From Streptomyces camponoticapitis (GTDB taxonomy: Bacteria > Actinomycetota > Actinomycetes > Streptomycetales > Streptomycetaceae), in contig NZ_BMMV01000033.1 of assembly GCF_014646115.1 (NCBI RefSeq), positions 21,365-85,364 of the forward strand: a stretch of 64,000 bases of DNA. The letters are read 5' to 3'. Both the position numbers and the translations under genes were made by a program. Positions 24,670-31,346 of the stretch are shown piece by piece. The notes beneath the pieces are model-generated. The model had not been told where the DNA came from and ran no database searches. It saw only the letters and a program-made list of their open reading frames with translations. Every line of letters begins with the position of its first letter. The stretch's first letter is position 1.

Positions 24670-25524
24670 GTGGACCTGACGATCCTCTACCGGGGCCCGC
24701 TCGCCTCCTGCGACTACGACTGTCCCTACTGCCCGTTCGCCAAGCGCCGTGACACTCCTGACCAGTTGCGCGCGGACCGGGCGGCGCTGGCGCGCTTCAC
24801 GACGTGGGTGGCCGAACAGACCGACGACCGTCTGTCGGTCCTCTTCACCCCGTGGGGCGAGGGCCTCACCCGCTCCTGGTACCGGCGGGCGCTCACCGAT
24901 CTCTCGCACCTGCCGCACATCGCCCGGGTCGCGATCCAGACGAACCTCAGCTGCCGCACGGACTGGCTGAAGTCCGCCGACCCGGCCAAGCTCGCGCTCT
25001 GGTGCACGTACCACCCCGGTCAGACGCCGTACGACCGTTTCCTCACCAAGTGCGGCGAGCTGGGCGCCGCGGGCATCCGCTTCAGCGTCGGCGTCGTCGG
25101 CTTCCCCGACCACCTCGACCAGGCACGCCGGCTCCGCGCCGATCTGCCGGGCCATGTCTATCTGTGGGTCAACGCGGCGGAGGGCCGCACCTACTCGGAC
25201 CCGGAGGCCGCCGACTGGACCTCGATCGACCCCCTGTTCCCGTTCAGCCGCCACCCCCACCCCTCGGCCGGCCTCCCGTGCCGCACGGGCGAATCGGTGA
25301 TCTCGGTCGACGGCGAGGGCACGGTCCGCCGCTGCCACTTCGTCCCGGCGGAACTGGGCAACCTGTACGACGGCTCCTACCGGCGGGCCCTCGAACCCCG
25401 TGCGTGCCCGCTCGCCACCTGCGACTGCCACATCGGCTACGTCCACCTGGAGACACTGCCGCTGTACGACGTCTTCGCGGGCGGCGTCCTTGAACGCATA
25501 CCGGTGAGCCCGGTGGCGCGCTGA
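24670..25524 (+). CDS. STM4011-family radical SAM protein
   Basis: The 284-residue protein begins almost at once with the radical SAM motif C14-x3-C18-x2-C21 (CDYDCPYCPF). A second cysteine-rich part, GLPCRTGESVISVDGEGTVRRCHFV then CPLATCDCHIGYVHL, resembles a short SPASM-like region for extra iron-sulfur clusters. SPASM enzymes often modify peptides or proteins, which would fit the LRR proteins encoded upstream, but no product is known. It starts with GTG at 24670 and ends 19 bp before a convergent gene; it is the last gene of the operon. Confidence 0.87.
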   Translation: MDLTILYRGPLASCDYDCPYCPFAKRRDTPDQLRADRAALARFTTWVAEQTDDRLSVLFTPWGEGLTRSWYRRALTDLSHLPHIARVAIQTNLSCRTDWLKSADPAKLALWCTYHPGQTPYDRFLTKCGELGAAGIRFSVGVVGFPDHLDQARRLRADLPGHVYLWVNAAEGRTYSDPEAADWTSIDPLFPFSRHPHPSAGLPCRTGESVISVDGEGTVRRCHFVPAELGNLYDGSYRRALEPRACPLATCDCHIGYVHLETLPLYDVFAGGVLERIPVSPVAR

Positions 25525-25543
25525 ACTCCGCGTCCCCGCCGGC

Positions 25544-26344
25544 TCAGTGACGCACCAGCGGCAGCAGGTCCGGGCGTTTGGCGACCGTGTGGTCACCGGA
25601 GGACGCGCCGCGCAGGCGGCGGCCGATCCAGGGAACCAGATATTCGCGTGCCCACTGGATGTCGTCGCGGCGCACCTCCAGCGTGCCGCGTGGCGGCAGG
25701 GGCGGCCACGGCTGGTCGGGGTCGGCGGGGGTGTCGAGGCCGAGGACCTGGGCCGCGCGCAGTGCCACGCGGGTGTGGCCCTCCGGTGACAGGTGCAGCC
25801 GGTCGCCGTCCCAAGCGCGCCTGTCCTGGACCGACTTGAGGGACCAGAGGTCCAGGACCGGGCAGTCGTAGCGGTCGGCGATGGAGCGGACGTGGGCGGT
25901 GAACGTGGCTATCTTGCCGCGCAGATGGCGCAGTACCGGGACGCCCCGGGTGTCGAACCCGGTGGGGACCATGACGGTGCCGACCGCGCTCGTCAGGTCG
26001 GCCAGCGCCCGTTCGAAACGTTCGGCGACGTCGTCGGGGTCGGAGCCGGGCCGGATGATGTCGTTGCCGCCGGCGCAGAACGTGACAAGATCCGGGGCGA
26101 GTTGCCTGGCGCGCGGGATCTGCTCCGCCACGATCTGGTCGAGCAGCCGTCCCCGTACGGCGAGGTTGGCGTACCGGAACGATCCGTCCGCCGTCCGGTC
26201 GGCGAGCAGTACCGCGAGCCGGTCCGCCCAGCCGACATAGATTCCGCCCGGTCCAAGGTCGCCGACGCCCTCGGTGAAACTGTCACCGATGGCCGCGTAA
26301 GACTCGAAGGCACCTCTGTTTTTTGATCTCGAATCGTCAGCCAC
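25544..26344 (-). CDS. SGNH/GDSL-family hydrolase
   Basis: The 266-residue esterase-like protein carries the four SGNH blocks: YAAIGDSFTEGVGD (Ser nucleophile at about residue 22), LAVRGRLLDQI with the block II glycine, FCAGGNDIIRPG (block III Asn), and WDGDRLHLSPEGH (block V Asp-His pair). No signal peptide is visible, so it is probably cytoplasmic and hydrolyses an ester or acetyl group on a small molecule. It converges on the STM4011-type gene. Its promoter must lie in 26345-26452. Confidence 0.9.
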   Translation of the reverse strand: MADDSRSKNRGAFESYAAIGDSFTEGVGDLGPGGIYVGWADRLAVLLADRTADGSFRYANLAVRGRLLDQIVAEQIPRARQLAPDLVTFCAGGNDIIRPGSDPDDVAERFERALADLTSAVGTVMVPTGFDTRGVPVLRHLRGKIATFTAHVRSIADRYDCPVLDLWSLKSVQDRRAWDGDRLHLSPEGHTRVALRAAQVLGLDTPADPDQPWPPLPPRGTLEVRRDDIQWAREYLVPWIGRRLRGASSGDHTVAKRPDLLPLVRH

Positions 26345-26452
26345 AGCAGAACATCATTCACCCGGCCATGTGACCTACGCGACCGTAAGAAGGTGTGGCC
26401 CCCGGTGAGAAACACCACCGGTCAAGATTCGTTCAACCGGGAATAGCGGAAA

Positions 26453-26490
26453 GGCCGTCGGCCGGCACCCGGGGGTGCCGGCCGACGGCC
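26453..26490 (-). terminator. 18-bp perfect hairpin terminator of the M23 peptidase gene
   Basis: Bases 26453-26470 are perfectly complementary to 26473-26490 with only GG between them, 23 bp downstream of the peptidase stop on the minus strand. It would also insulate the SGNH hydrolase promoter that follows. Confidence 0.8.
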
Positions 26491-26513
26491 GATTACATGG
26501 GGGACCGAACAGG

Positions 26514-27440
26514 TCAGATGGAAACGCCGTGCTCGCGCAGGTACGCCAGCGGGTCGACGTCGGAGCCGTAGCTCGGACCCGTGCGGATCTCGAAGTGCAG
26601 GTGCGGACCGGTGGAATTGCCGGTCGAGCCGGAGAGGCCGATCTGGTCGCCGCCGGCGACCCGCTGACCCGCCGAGACGGACAGCGAGGAGAGGTGGCCG
26701 TACTGCGAGTACTGCCCGTCGTCGTGCTTGATGACGACCTCGTTGCCGTACGACCCGGCCCAGCCGGCCGAGACGACGGTGCCGGGGCCGACCGACTTGA
26801 CCGTGGTGCCCGAGGCGGCCGCGAAGTCCACGCCGGTGTGGTAACCGCTGGCCCAGCTGCCGCCGGCCGCGCGGTACGGGGTCGTGATGGTCGCACCGTC
26901 GACGGGCGCGGTGTAGCCGGAGTCCGCGCTCTGCGCCGCGGGCTCGTTCGCCGTGGTGTCGGCCTCGGGGGCGGGCTCGGCCGGTGCGGGCTTCGCGGGG
27001 GTGGCCTTCTTCGGGGTGGCCTCGGCCTTGCCCTCGGAGGACGCCTTGGCCTTCGCGCCGATGGTGAGCTTCAGGCCCGGGTGGATCAGCGACGGGTTGT
27101 CGCCGACGGCCTCGCGGTTGTCCTCGTAGAGCTTCTGCCAGCCGCCGCTGACCTTCTGGGTCTCGGCGATCTTGGCGAGGTAGTCCCCCGCGGTGACCGA
27201 GTACGTCTTCACGGTCTTGGCGGTCGCGGCCTGCTGGGCCGTCTGCGCGGCGGCGGTGGTGTGTGCGGCGGACACGGCCCGCTCGGGCGCCACCGACGGT
27301 GCGGCGGTCTGCGCGGCGGCGTGGGCGCCCGTGGCACCGATGAGCGGAATTGCTATGGCGGCGCCACCCGTTCCCGCGACGACGAAGCCACGGGTGATCG
27401 GGTTGGTCCTCGGACGACGGTGCTTACCCTTTCCGGGCAT
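26514..27440 (-). CDS. secreted LysM-M23 peptidoglycan endopeptidase
   Basis: The 308-residue protein starts with a basic stretch and a hydrophobic segment ending in AHA-AAQ (residues ~18-43), an export signal. A LysM domain (YSVTAGDYLAKIAETQKVSGGWQKLYEDN, ~80-128) binds peptidoglycan; a Pro/Ala/Lys/Glu linker follows; the C-terminal half is a lysostaphin-like M23 domain with the zinc ligands in GYHTGVDFAA and the GPHLHFEIR motif. It cleaves peptide cross-bridges in the wall during growth or germination. The 5' leader contains a c-di-AMP riboswitch, linking this hydrolase to osmotic and cell-wall signalling, as known for rpfA and related Streptomyces hydrolases. Confidence 0.95.
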   Translation of the reverse strand: MPGKGKHRRPRTNPITRGFVVAGTGGAAIAIPLIGATGAHAAAQTAAPSVAPERAVSAAHTTAAAQTAQQAATAKTVKTYSVTAGDYLAKIAETQKVSGGWQKLYEDNREAVGDNPSLIHPGLKLTIGAKAKASSEGKAEATPKKATPAKPAPAEPAPEADTTANEPAAQSADSGYTAPVDGATITTPYRAAGGSWASGYHTGVDFAAASGTTVKSVGPGTVVSAGWAGSYGNEVVIKHDDGQYSQYGHLSSLSVSAGQRVAGGDQIGLSGSTGNSTGPHLHFEIRTGPSYGSDVDPLAYLREHGVSI

Positions 27441-27457
27441 GGCGAATTCCTCTCCGG

Positions 27458-27636
27458 CGCCTACGAGGTGAGCTGTCGGGTTCGGGCTGGAGATGCCCGG
27501 CCGCGCCGTGACGCGACTTCACCCCAAGCCGTCCGGATCTCCGGAAACGGCGTACTACCTGGGTCCCCCGCTCCTGCCACACGTTGATGAGTGCTGGGTG
27601 GATGCGGATTCCGAACGGCGGCAGGATTCGGCGATC
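27458..27636 (-). promoter_or_regulatory. ydaO-yuaA (cyclic di-AMP) riboswitch
   Basis: Read on the minus strand, the leader contains the conserved parts of the actinobacterial ydaO aptamer in order: GCCGAATCCTGCC (27632-27620), GGCAGGAGCGGGGGACCCA (27579-27561) whose GGCAGGA pairs with TCCTGCC, a GGGGTGAA segment, a GC-rich hairpin, and CCCGAACCCGACAGCTCACCTCGTAGGC ending near 27458. The 3' edge is about 18 nt from the GTG/ATG region, and the ribosome site GGAGAGG follows at once, leaving no room for a separate terminator. This suggests translational control, or termination using the aptamer's own end. Other family members repress downstream genes when c-di-AMP is bound. Confidence 0.88.
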
Positions 27637-28004
27637 CGCTCGGATTGCGGTGACCGTAAGCCGCGCGGGCCGACCCGTACAAGCCGCTGTTTTCCTCCCG
27701 CAATCCACTCTCGAATATCGACATCCGCGAGCGGTCACCCTGCGTGGATTACGGATCTTCGAATTCCGTGCGACGGCCCAATTCCCTTCCCGGGCGCGGC
27801 CACACACCGTCACGGATATGATCCTGCTCACCAGCCGTGGCCGATCTACCACCATCTCCCCCACGACCGGGGCACCTTATGGCCAATCACCCAATCCGGA
27901 CAGAAGCCCTATTCCCAAGGCGCTTTCAGGGGGAACCGATGTCGTAAAGTCGGAGCGCGACAGCGTCGGCGACGAGCGCCGACCGCACACGCGGAGGAGC
28001 CCAC
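27637..28004. other. divergent promoter region between riboswitch leader and phosphatase gene
   Basis: This gene-free stretch is less GC-rich than its surroundings. It must hold the minus-strand promoter for the riboswitch transcript and the plus-strand promoter for the phosphatase. TAAAGT at 27946-27951, about 54 bp before the phosphatase start, is a possible -10. Long plus-strand frames through it are shadows. Nothing else was recognised. Confidence 0.4.
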
Positions 28005-28817
28005 GTGACGCACGAGGTGCCGCAGCAGGTCCCGCCGAGCGAGCCCGATCTCGCCGGGGTACGCAACTTCCGCGACGTGGGAGGCCTGCCCACCGTCGAC
28101 GGGCGGCGCGTACGGTACGGACGGCTCTTCCGCAGCGGCCATCTGGCGCACGCCACCGCCGAGGACGCGGCGTTCCTGACCTCGCTGGGGCTGCACACCA
28201 TCTTCGACTTCCGCAACGCGGCCGACCAGAAGCTCGACGGTCTGGACGTCGAGCTCCTCGGCGTACGCAATGTGAACATCCCGCTCACCGACCCGGCCGA
28301 CGGCACCGAGTTCTGGAAAATGGTCCGCGACGGCGATCTCGACCAGCTGCGCTCGATCCTCGCCGACGGCAAGGGCGCGGCGCGGATGTCCGCTTCGTAC
28401 CGTTCGATCATCCTGGACCGCACCGCCGAGCACCGGCGGGTGCTGGACGCGCTGGCCGAGGAGAGCCTGCCCGCCCTGATGCACTGCGCGGCGGGCAAGG
28501 ACAGGGCCGGTCTCTCGATCGCGGTGTCGCTGCTCGCCGTGGGCGTGGAGCGGGACGCGATCGAGGCGGACTATCTGAAGTCGAACGATCCGCACCGCAG
28601 GTACCTGGTACGGCGCAGCGACCCGACACCCGGCGGGACCTCTCCGGAGGTACTGGAGCTGCTGGCCCCGCTCTTCGACGCGCGCGCCGTCTATCTCGAA
28701 ACGGCGTTCACGACGATGGAGGAGACGTGGGGCAGCGTCGACCGCTATCTCACGGACGGCCTCGGGCTGACGGACGAGACGCGCGAGCGGCTGCGGACGC
28801 GCCTCGTCGAAGACTGA
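28005..28817 (+). CDS. tyrosine/serine-protein phosphatase (PTP-like, IphP/LipA type)
   Basis: The 270-residue protein begins with NFRDVGGLPTVDGRRVRYGRLFRSGHL, typical of the Y_phosphatase3 family, and has the P-loop HCAAGKDRAG (~residues 163-172) with the nucleophilic cysteine and arginine. IFDFRNAADQ carries the usual general-acid-region residues. It dephosphorylates tyrosine or phosphoinositide-like substrates; no secretion signal is seen. The GTG at 28005 follows GGAGGAG by 5 nt. Confidence 0.9.
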   Translation: MTHEVPQQVPPSEPDLAGVRNFRDVGGLPTVDGRRVRYGRLFRSGHLAHATAEDAAFLTSLGLHTIFDFRNAADQKLDGLDVELLGVRNVNIPLTDPADGTEFWKMVRDGDLDQLRSILADGKGAARMSASYRSIILDRTAEHRRVLDALAEESLPALMHCAAGKDRAGLSIAVSLLAVGVERDAIEADYLKSNDPHRRYLVRRSDPTPGGTSPEVLELLAPLFDARAVYLETAFTTMEETWGSVDRYLTDGLGLTDETRERLRTRLVED

Positions 28818-28851
28818 AGGACCGGAGGACTGGAGGGCTTGAAGACATGGC

Positions 28852-29037
28852 CTAGCGGCCGCCGGCGCCCGCCTCGAACAGCAGGTAGAGGAAGCCGGCC
28901 AGGACATGGCCGGCGACGAGGTAGGCGAAGAGCCGGATGGCGAGACCGCGCGGGAAGTTGCGTTCCTCGTCCATGACGGACTTGGCGGGCTCCTCGGGCG
29001 AGGGGTTCTGAACGGCGTCCACTGGGTTGTCGGACAC
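28852..29037 (-). CDS. small single-pass membrane protein (DUF6126-like)
   Basis: The 61-residue protein has a charged N-terminal half (MDEERNFPRGLAIRLF) and one hydrophobic helix AYLVAGHVLAGFLYLLFE, ending AGAGGR. It matches the small DUF6126-type proteins found next to XRE-cupin regulators in Streptomyces, from memory. The GTG at 29037 is taken as start because the conserved part is short; an ATG at 29124 would overlap the regulator gene. It is 56 bp downstream of the regulator on the same strand and probably co-transcribed under the palindromic operator at 29772. Confidence 0.7.
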   Translation of the reverse strand: MSDNPVDAVQNPSPEEPAKSVMDEERNFPRGLAIRLFAYLVAGHVLAGFLYLLFEAGAGGR

Positions 29038-29093
29038 GGGGATGGCCTCTCTGGTCGGGTGGGCGGAGCTGACAGCAGGTGAGTGCCGCCCGT

Positions 29094-29744
29094 TCAGCGG
29101 CGGTGGGCCCCGCCGGGCAGGCACAGCTCACCGACGGGGCTGGTCAGCAGGGTGTGCACGAACAGCAGCTCGACGCCGGTGGGACCGGCCGCCGCGAGAC
29201 GGTGCGGGGTCGTCGAGTCGAAGTGGGCGCTGTCGCCCGGGTCGAGCACATGGACGGTGTCCCCCAGGCTCAGTCGCAGCCGCCCCTCCAGGACATGGAT
29301 CCACTCCTCCCCCGGGTGGACCCGGACGAGGTCGTCCTGTGCGCCGTACGGCACCGTCACCCGCAGCGGCTGCATCGCCCGGCCGGACGGGCTGCCCGCC
29401 TGGCGGTACGTCCAGCCGTCCGCCTCCACGGGCTCCGCCCGCGCCGCGCGGATGACGGGGTCGCGCTCGGGCGGCTCCTCGCCGAGCAGCTCGGAGACCG
29501 TCGTGCCGTAGACGCGCGCCAGACCGAGCAGCATCGGCAGCGAGGGCTGGCGCCGCCCGGTCTCCAGACGGGAGAGATGGGCCGGGGAGAGCCCGGCCCG
29601 TGCGGCGGCGGCCTCCAGGGTGAGGCCCCGGCCGCGTCGAAGCTCGCGCAGCCGGGGTGCGACGTCAGGCAGACTCTCTGTCATGGCGTCCATGGCGTCG
29701 GTCCGGCCGGTCGCCTGTTCAGGAGCGGTGGCGGGGTGTTTCAT
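29094..29744 (-). CDS. XRE-family regulator with C-terminal cupin domain
   Basis: The 216-residue protein has an N-terminal helix-turn-helix (LRELRRGRGLTLEAAAARAGLSPAHLSRLETGRRQPSL, ~33-70) and a C-terminal cupin (VRVHPGEEWIHVLEGRLRLSLGDTVHVLDPGDSAHFDSTTPHRL, ~140-185) that would sense a small ligand. This HipB/SutR-like layout is common for repressors of small export or degradation genes. The start ATG at 29744 has a weak GGGGG upstream. A tripled TGAGGCAA-type palindrome begins 28 bp upstream, which suggests autorepression of this gene and the small membrane protein gene after it. Confidence 0.88.
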   Translation of the reverse strand: MKHPATAPEQATGRTDAMDAMTESLPDVAPRLRELRRGRGLTLEAAAARAGLSPAHLSRLETGRRQPSLPMLLGLARVYGTTVSELLGEEPPERDPVIRAARAEPVEADGWTYRQAGSPSGRAMQPLRVTVPYGAQDDLVRVHPGEEWIHVLEGRLRLSLGDTVHVLDPGDSAHFDSTTPHRLAAAGPTGVELLFVHTLLTSPVGELCLPGGAHRR

Positions 29745-29771
29745 ACCCCCATTGCGCCAGGAATTCTCCTC

Positions 29772-29799
29772 TGAGGCAAATTTATTGCCTCAGAGGCAA
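29772..29799 (-). promoter_or_regulatory. triple-half-site palindromic operator of the XRE-cupin gene
   Basis: TGAGGCAA (29772-29779) and TTGCCTCA (29785-29792) form a perfect 8-bp inverted repeat with spacer ATTTA, and TTGCCTC (29785-29791) forms a second perfect palindrome with GAGGCAA (29793-29799). The spacer is AT-rich and likely overlaps the -10 of the regulator promoter. The site lies 28-55 bp upstream of the regulator start and between it and the oppositely facing end of hpnO. Confidence 0.75.
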
Positions 29800-29849
29800 T
29801 CCGTCGGCCACACCACGTGCCATCGCCACGCGCCGGCGCCGCCCGCACC

Positions 29850-31298
29850 TCACCGGCCGGCGATCGCCTGCTTCACCAGCGTCCTGCCGAAGTCCCACAT
29901 CAGCCCGCCGCCCGTGTGCGCGTCGTCCATCACGGCCGTGAAGGCCGTCACGAAGCGGTCGACCTCCCGCTCCCCGATGGTCAGCGGCGGAATCAGCTTG
30001 ATCACTTCCAGATGGTCCCCGGAGACCTGGGTGAGAATGCGGTGCTTCCGCAGGAGCGGCACCACGACCATCTGCGCGAAGAGACCCTTCCGGGCCGTCT
30101 GGAGCATCGTCCACCGGCTCCGCAGCCCGATCGACGTCGGCCGGCCGAATTCGATACCGATCATCAGCCCCCGGCCGCGCACGTCGCTCAGCAGCTCGTA
30201 CCGGTCGACCAGCGCGGCCAGCCGCGACCTCAGCAGATCACCGGTCGTCCTGGCGTTGGCGACGAGCCGCTCGTCCTCGATCACCGACAGAACGGCCAGC
30301 CCCGCCGCCATCGCCTGCGCGTTGGATCCGAAGCTGGCCGAGTGGACCAGCACCCGGTCCATCGAGGAGTAGACCTTCTTGAAGATCCAGTCCTTGCCGA
30401 GGGTCGCGCCGACCGGCACGTAGCCGCCGGAGAGCGCCTTCGCGACACACACCAGGTCCGGCTCGACGCCTTCCTCGTGCTGGTACGCGTAGAAGTCGCC
30501 GGTCCTGCCGAGCCCGGTCTGCACCTCGTCGACGACGAGCAGTGCCTTGTGCCGGTGCAGCAACTCCTGCGCCGCGCGCAGGAAGCCGGGCGGCGTCGTC
30601 TGGACGCCCTTGCCCTGGATCGGTTCGATGACGAAGCCCGCCACGTCGCCGCGCTTCAACTCCCGCTCCAGCGCGTCGAGATCACCGATCTCGATCGACG
30701 TGTCCGGGAGCAGCGGCGCGAAGCCGGCGCGGAAGCCGTCCTCGCCGTTGACCGAGAGCGAGCCGATGGTCAGGCCGTGGAAGGCGTGGGAACAGTAGAG
30801 GATCCTCGGCTTCCCGGTGGCGTACCGGGCGAACTTCAGCGCCGTCTCGACGGCTTCCGTACCGCTGTTGCCGAAGAAGACCCGGTCCAGGTGAGGGCTG
30901 TACTCAAGCAGTTTCTCGGCGAGCAGACCCGGCAGCGGCTGGCAGTCGAAGCGGGTCAGGTCGGCGAGAGAGGCGTCGAGGACGTCGTGGAGGGCCTCGC
31001 GTACGACGGGGTGGTGCCGGCCTAGCCCCATCACACCGAAGCCGGCGAGCATGTCGAGGTAGTCGTTGCCCTCGGAGTCCCAGAAGTAGGCGCCCTCGGC
31101 ACGCTCGTAGACCTTGTCGAAGCCGATGGTGCGCAGCATGCGCGGGAGTTGGTGGTTCAGGTGGGCGCTGTGCAGCTCGTAGCGTTCGCCGCCGCGTTCG
31201 GCCAGCAGCTTCGCGAGGTCGAAGGCCTTGCCCGGCGTCTCCGCCGGACCGGACCCCCGCGCGTGAGCCGGCGGCTCGTGCCCTGTCGGCTCGGTCAT
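29850..31298 (-). CDS. hpnO: HpnO-type class III aminotransferase for aminobacteriohopanetriol
   Basis: The 482-residue class III PLP aminotransferase has FFGNSGTEAVETALKFAR (~134-151), the DEVQTGLGRTG segment, and the catalytic lysine in VCVAKALSGGYVPVGA. It ends the hopanoid operon, where S. coelicolor has an orthologous aminotransferase gene (SCO6769, from memory). HpnO converts a hopanoid side-chain aldehyde to aminobacteriohopanetriol. It begins at ATG 31298 after a relay of two mini-ORFs that follow the dxs stop, so it is probably translated by coupling to dxs. Confidence 0.88.
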   Translation of the reverse strand: MTEPTGHEPPAHARGSGPAETPGKAFDLAKLLAERGGERYELHSAHLNHQLPRMLRTIGFDKVYERAEGAYFWDSEGNDYLDMLAGFGVMGLGRHHPVVREALHDVLDASLADLTRFDCQPLPGLLAEKLLEYSPHLDRVFFGNSGTEAVETALKFARYATGKPRILYCSHAFHGLTIGSLSVNGEDGFRAGFAPLLPDTSIEIGDLDALERELKRGDVAGFVIEPIQGKGVQTTPPGFLRAAQELLHRHKALLVVDEVQTGLGRTGDFYAYQHEEGVEPDLVCVAKALSGGYVPVGATLGKDWIFKKVYSSMDRVLVHSASFGSNAQAMAAGLAVLSVIEDERLVANARTTGDLLRSRLAALVDRYELLSDVRGRGLMIGIEFGRPTSIGLRSRWTMLQTARKGLFAQMVVVPLLRKHRILTQVSGDHLEVIKLIPPLTIGEREVDRFVTAFTAVMDDAHTGGGLMWDFGRTLVKQAIAGR

Positions 31299-31346
31299 CG
31301 CGTGTTCTCCGTCATCGGGTCTTCTCCGTCATCGCGTGTTCTCCTC
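31296..31346 (-). repeat. 17-bp x3 tandem repeat forming a stop-start relay between dxs and hpnO
   Basis: Three 17-bp units (31296-31312, 31313-31329, 31330-31346) differ by one or two bases; units 1 and 3 share 15 identical bases. On the minus strand each unit ends in an ATGA that overlaps a stop with a start, and each contains GGAGA. The dxs stop TGA overlaps an ATG whose frame reads MTEKTR-stop, that stop overlaps an ATG reading MTENTR-stop, and this stop overlaps the hpnO ATG. The dxs C-terminus itself reads EENTR. Confidence 0.95.

Noticed and set aside
27584..28855. 423-residue plus-strand frame covering the riboswitch-phosphatase gap and the phosphatase
   Set aside because: It is arginine/alanine-rich shadow sequence; the frame at 28005 has the PTP signature and a good ribosome site.
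31296..31346. Tandem repeats as a CRISPR fragment
   Set aside because: Units are contiguous with no spacers and sit exactly at a gene junction.
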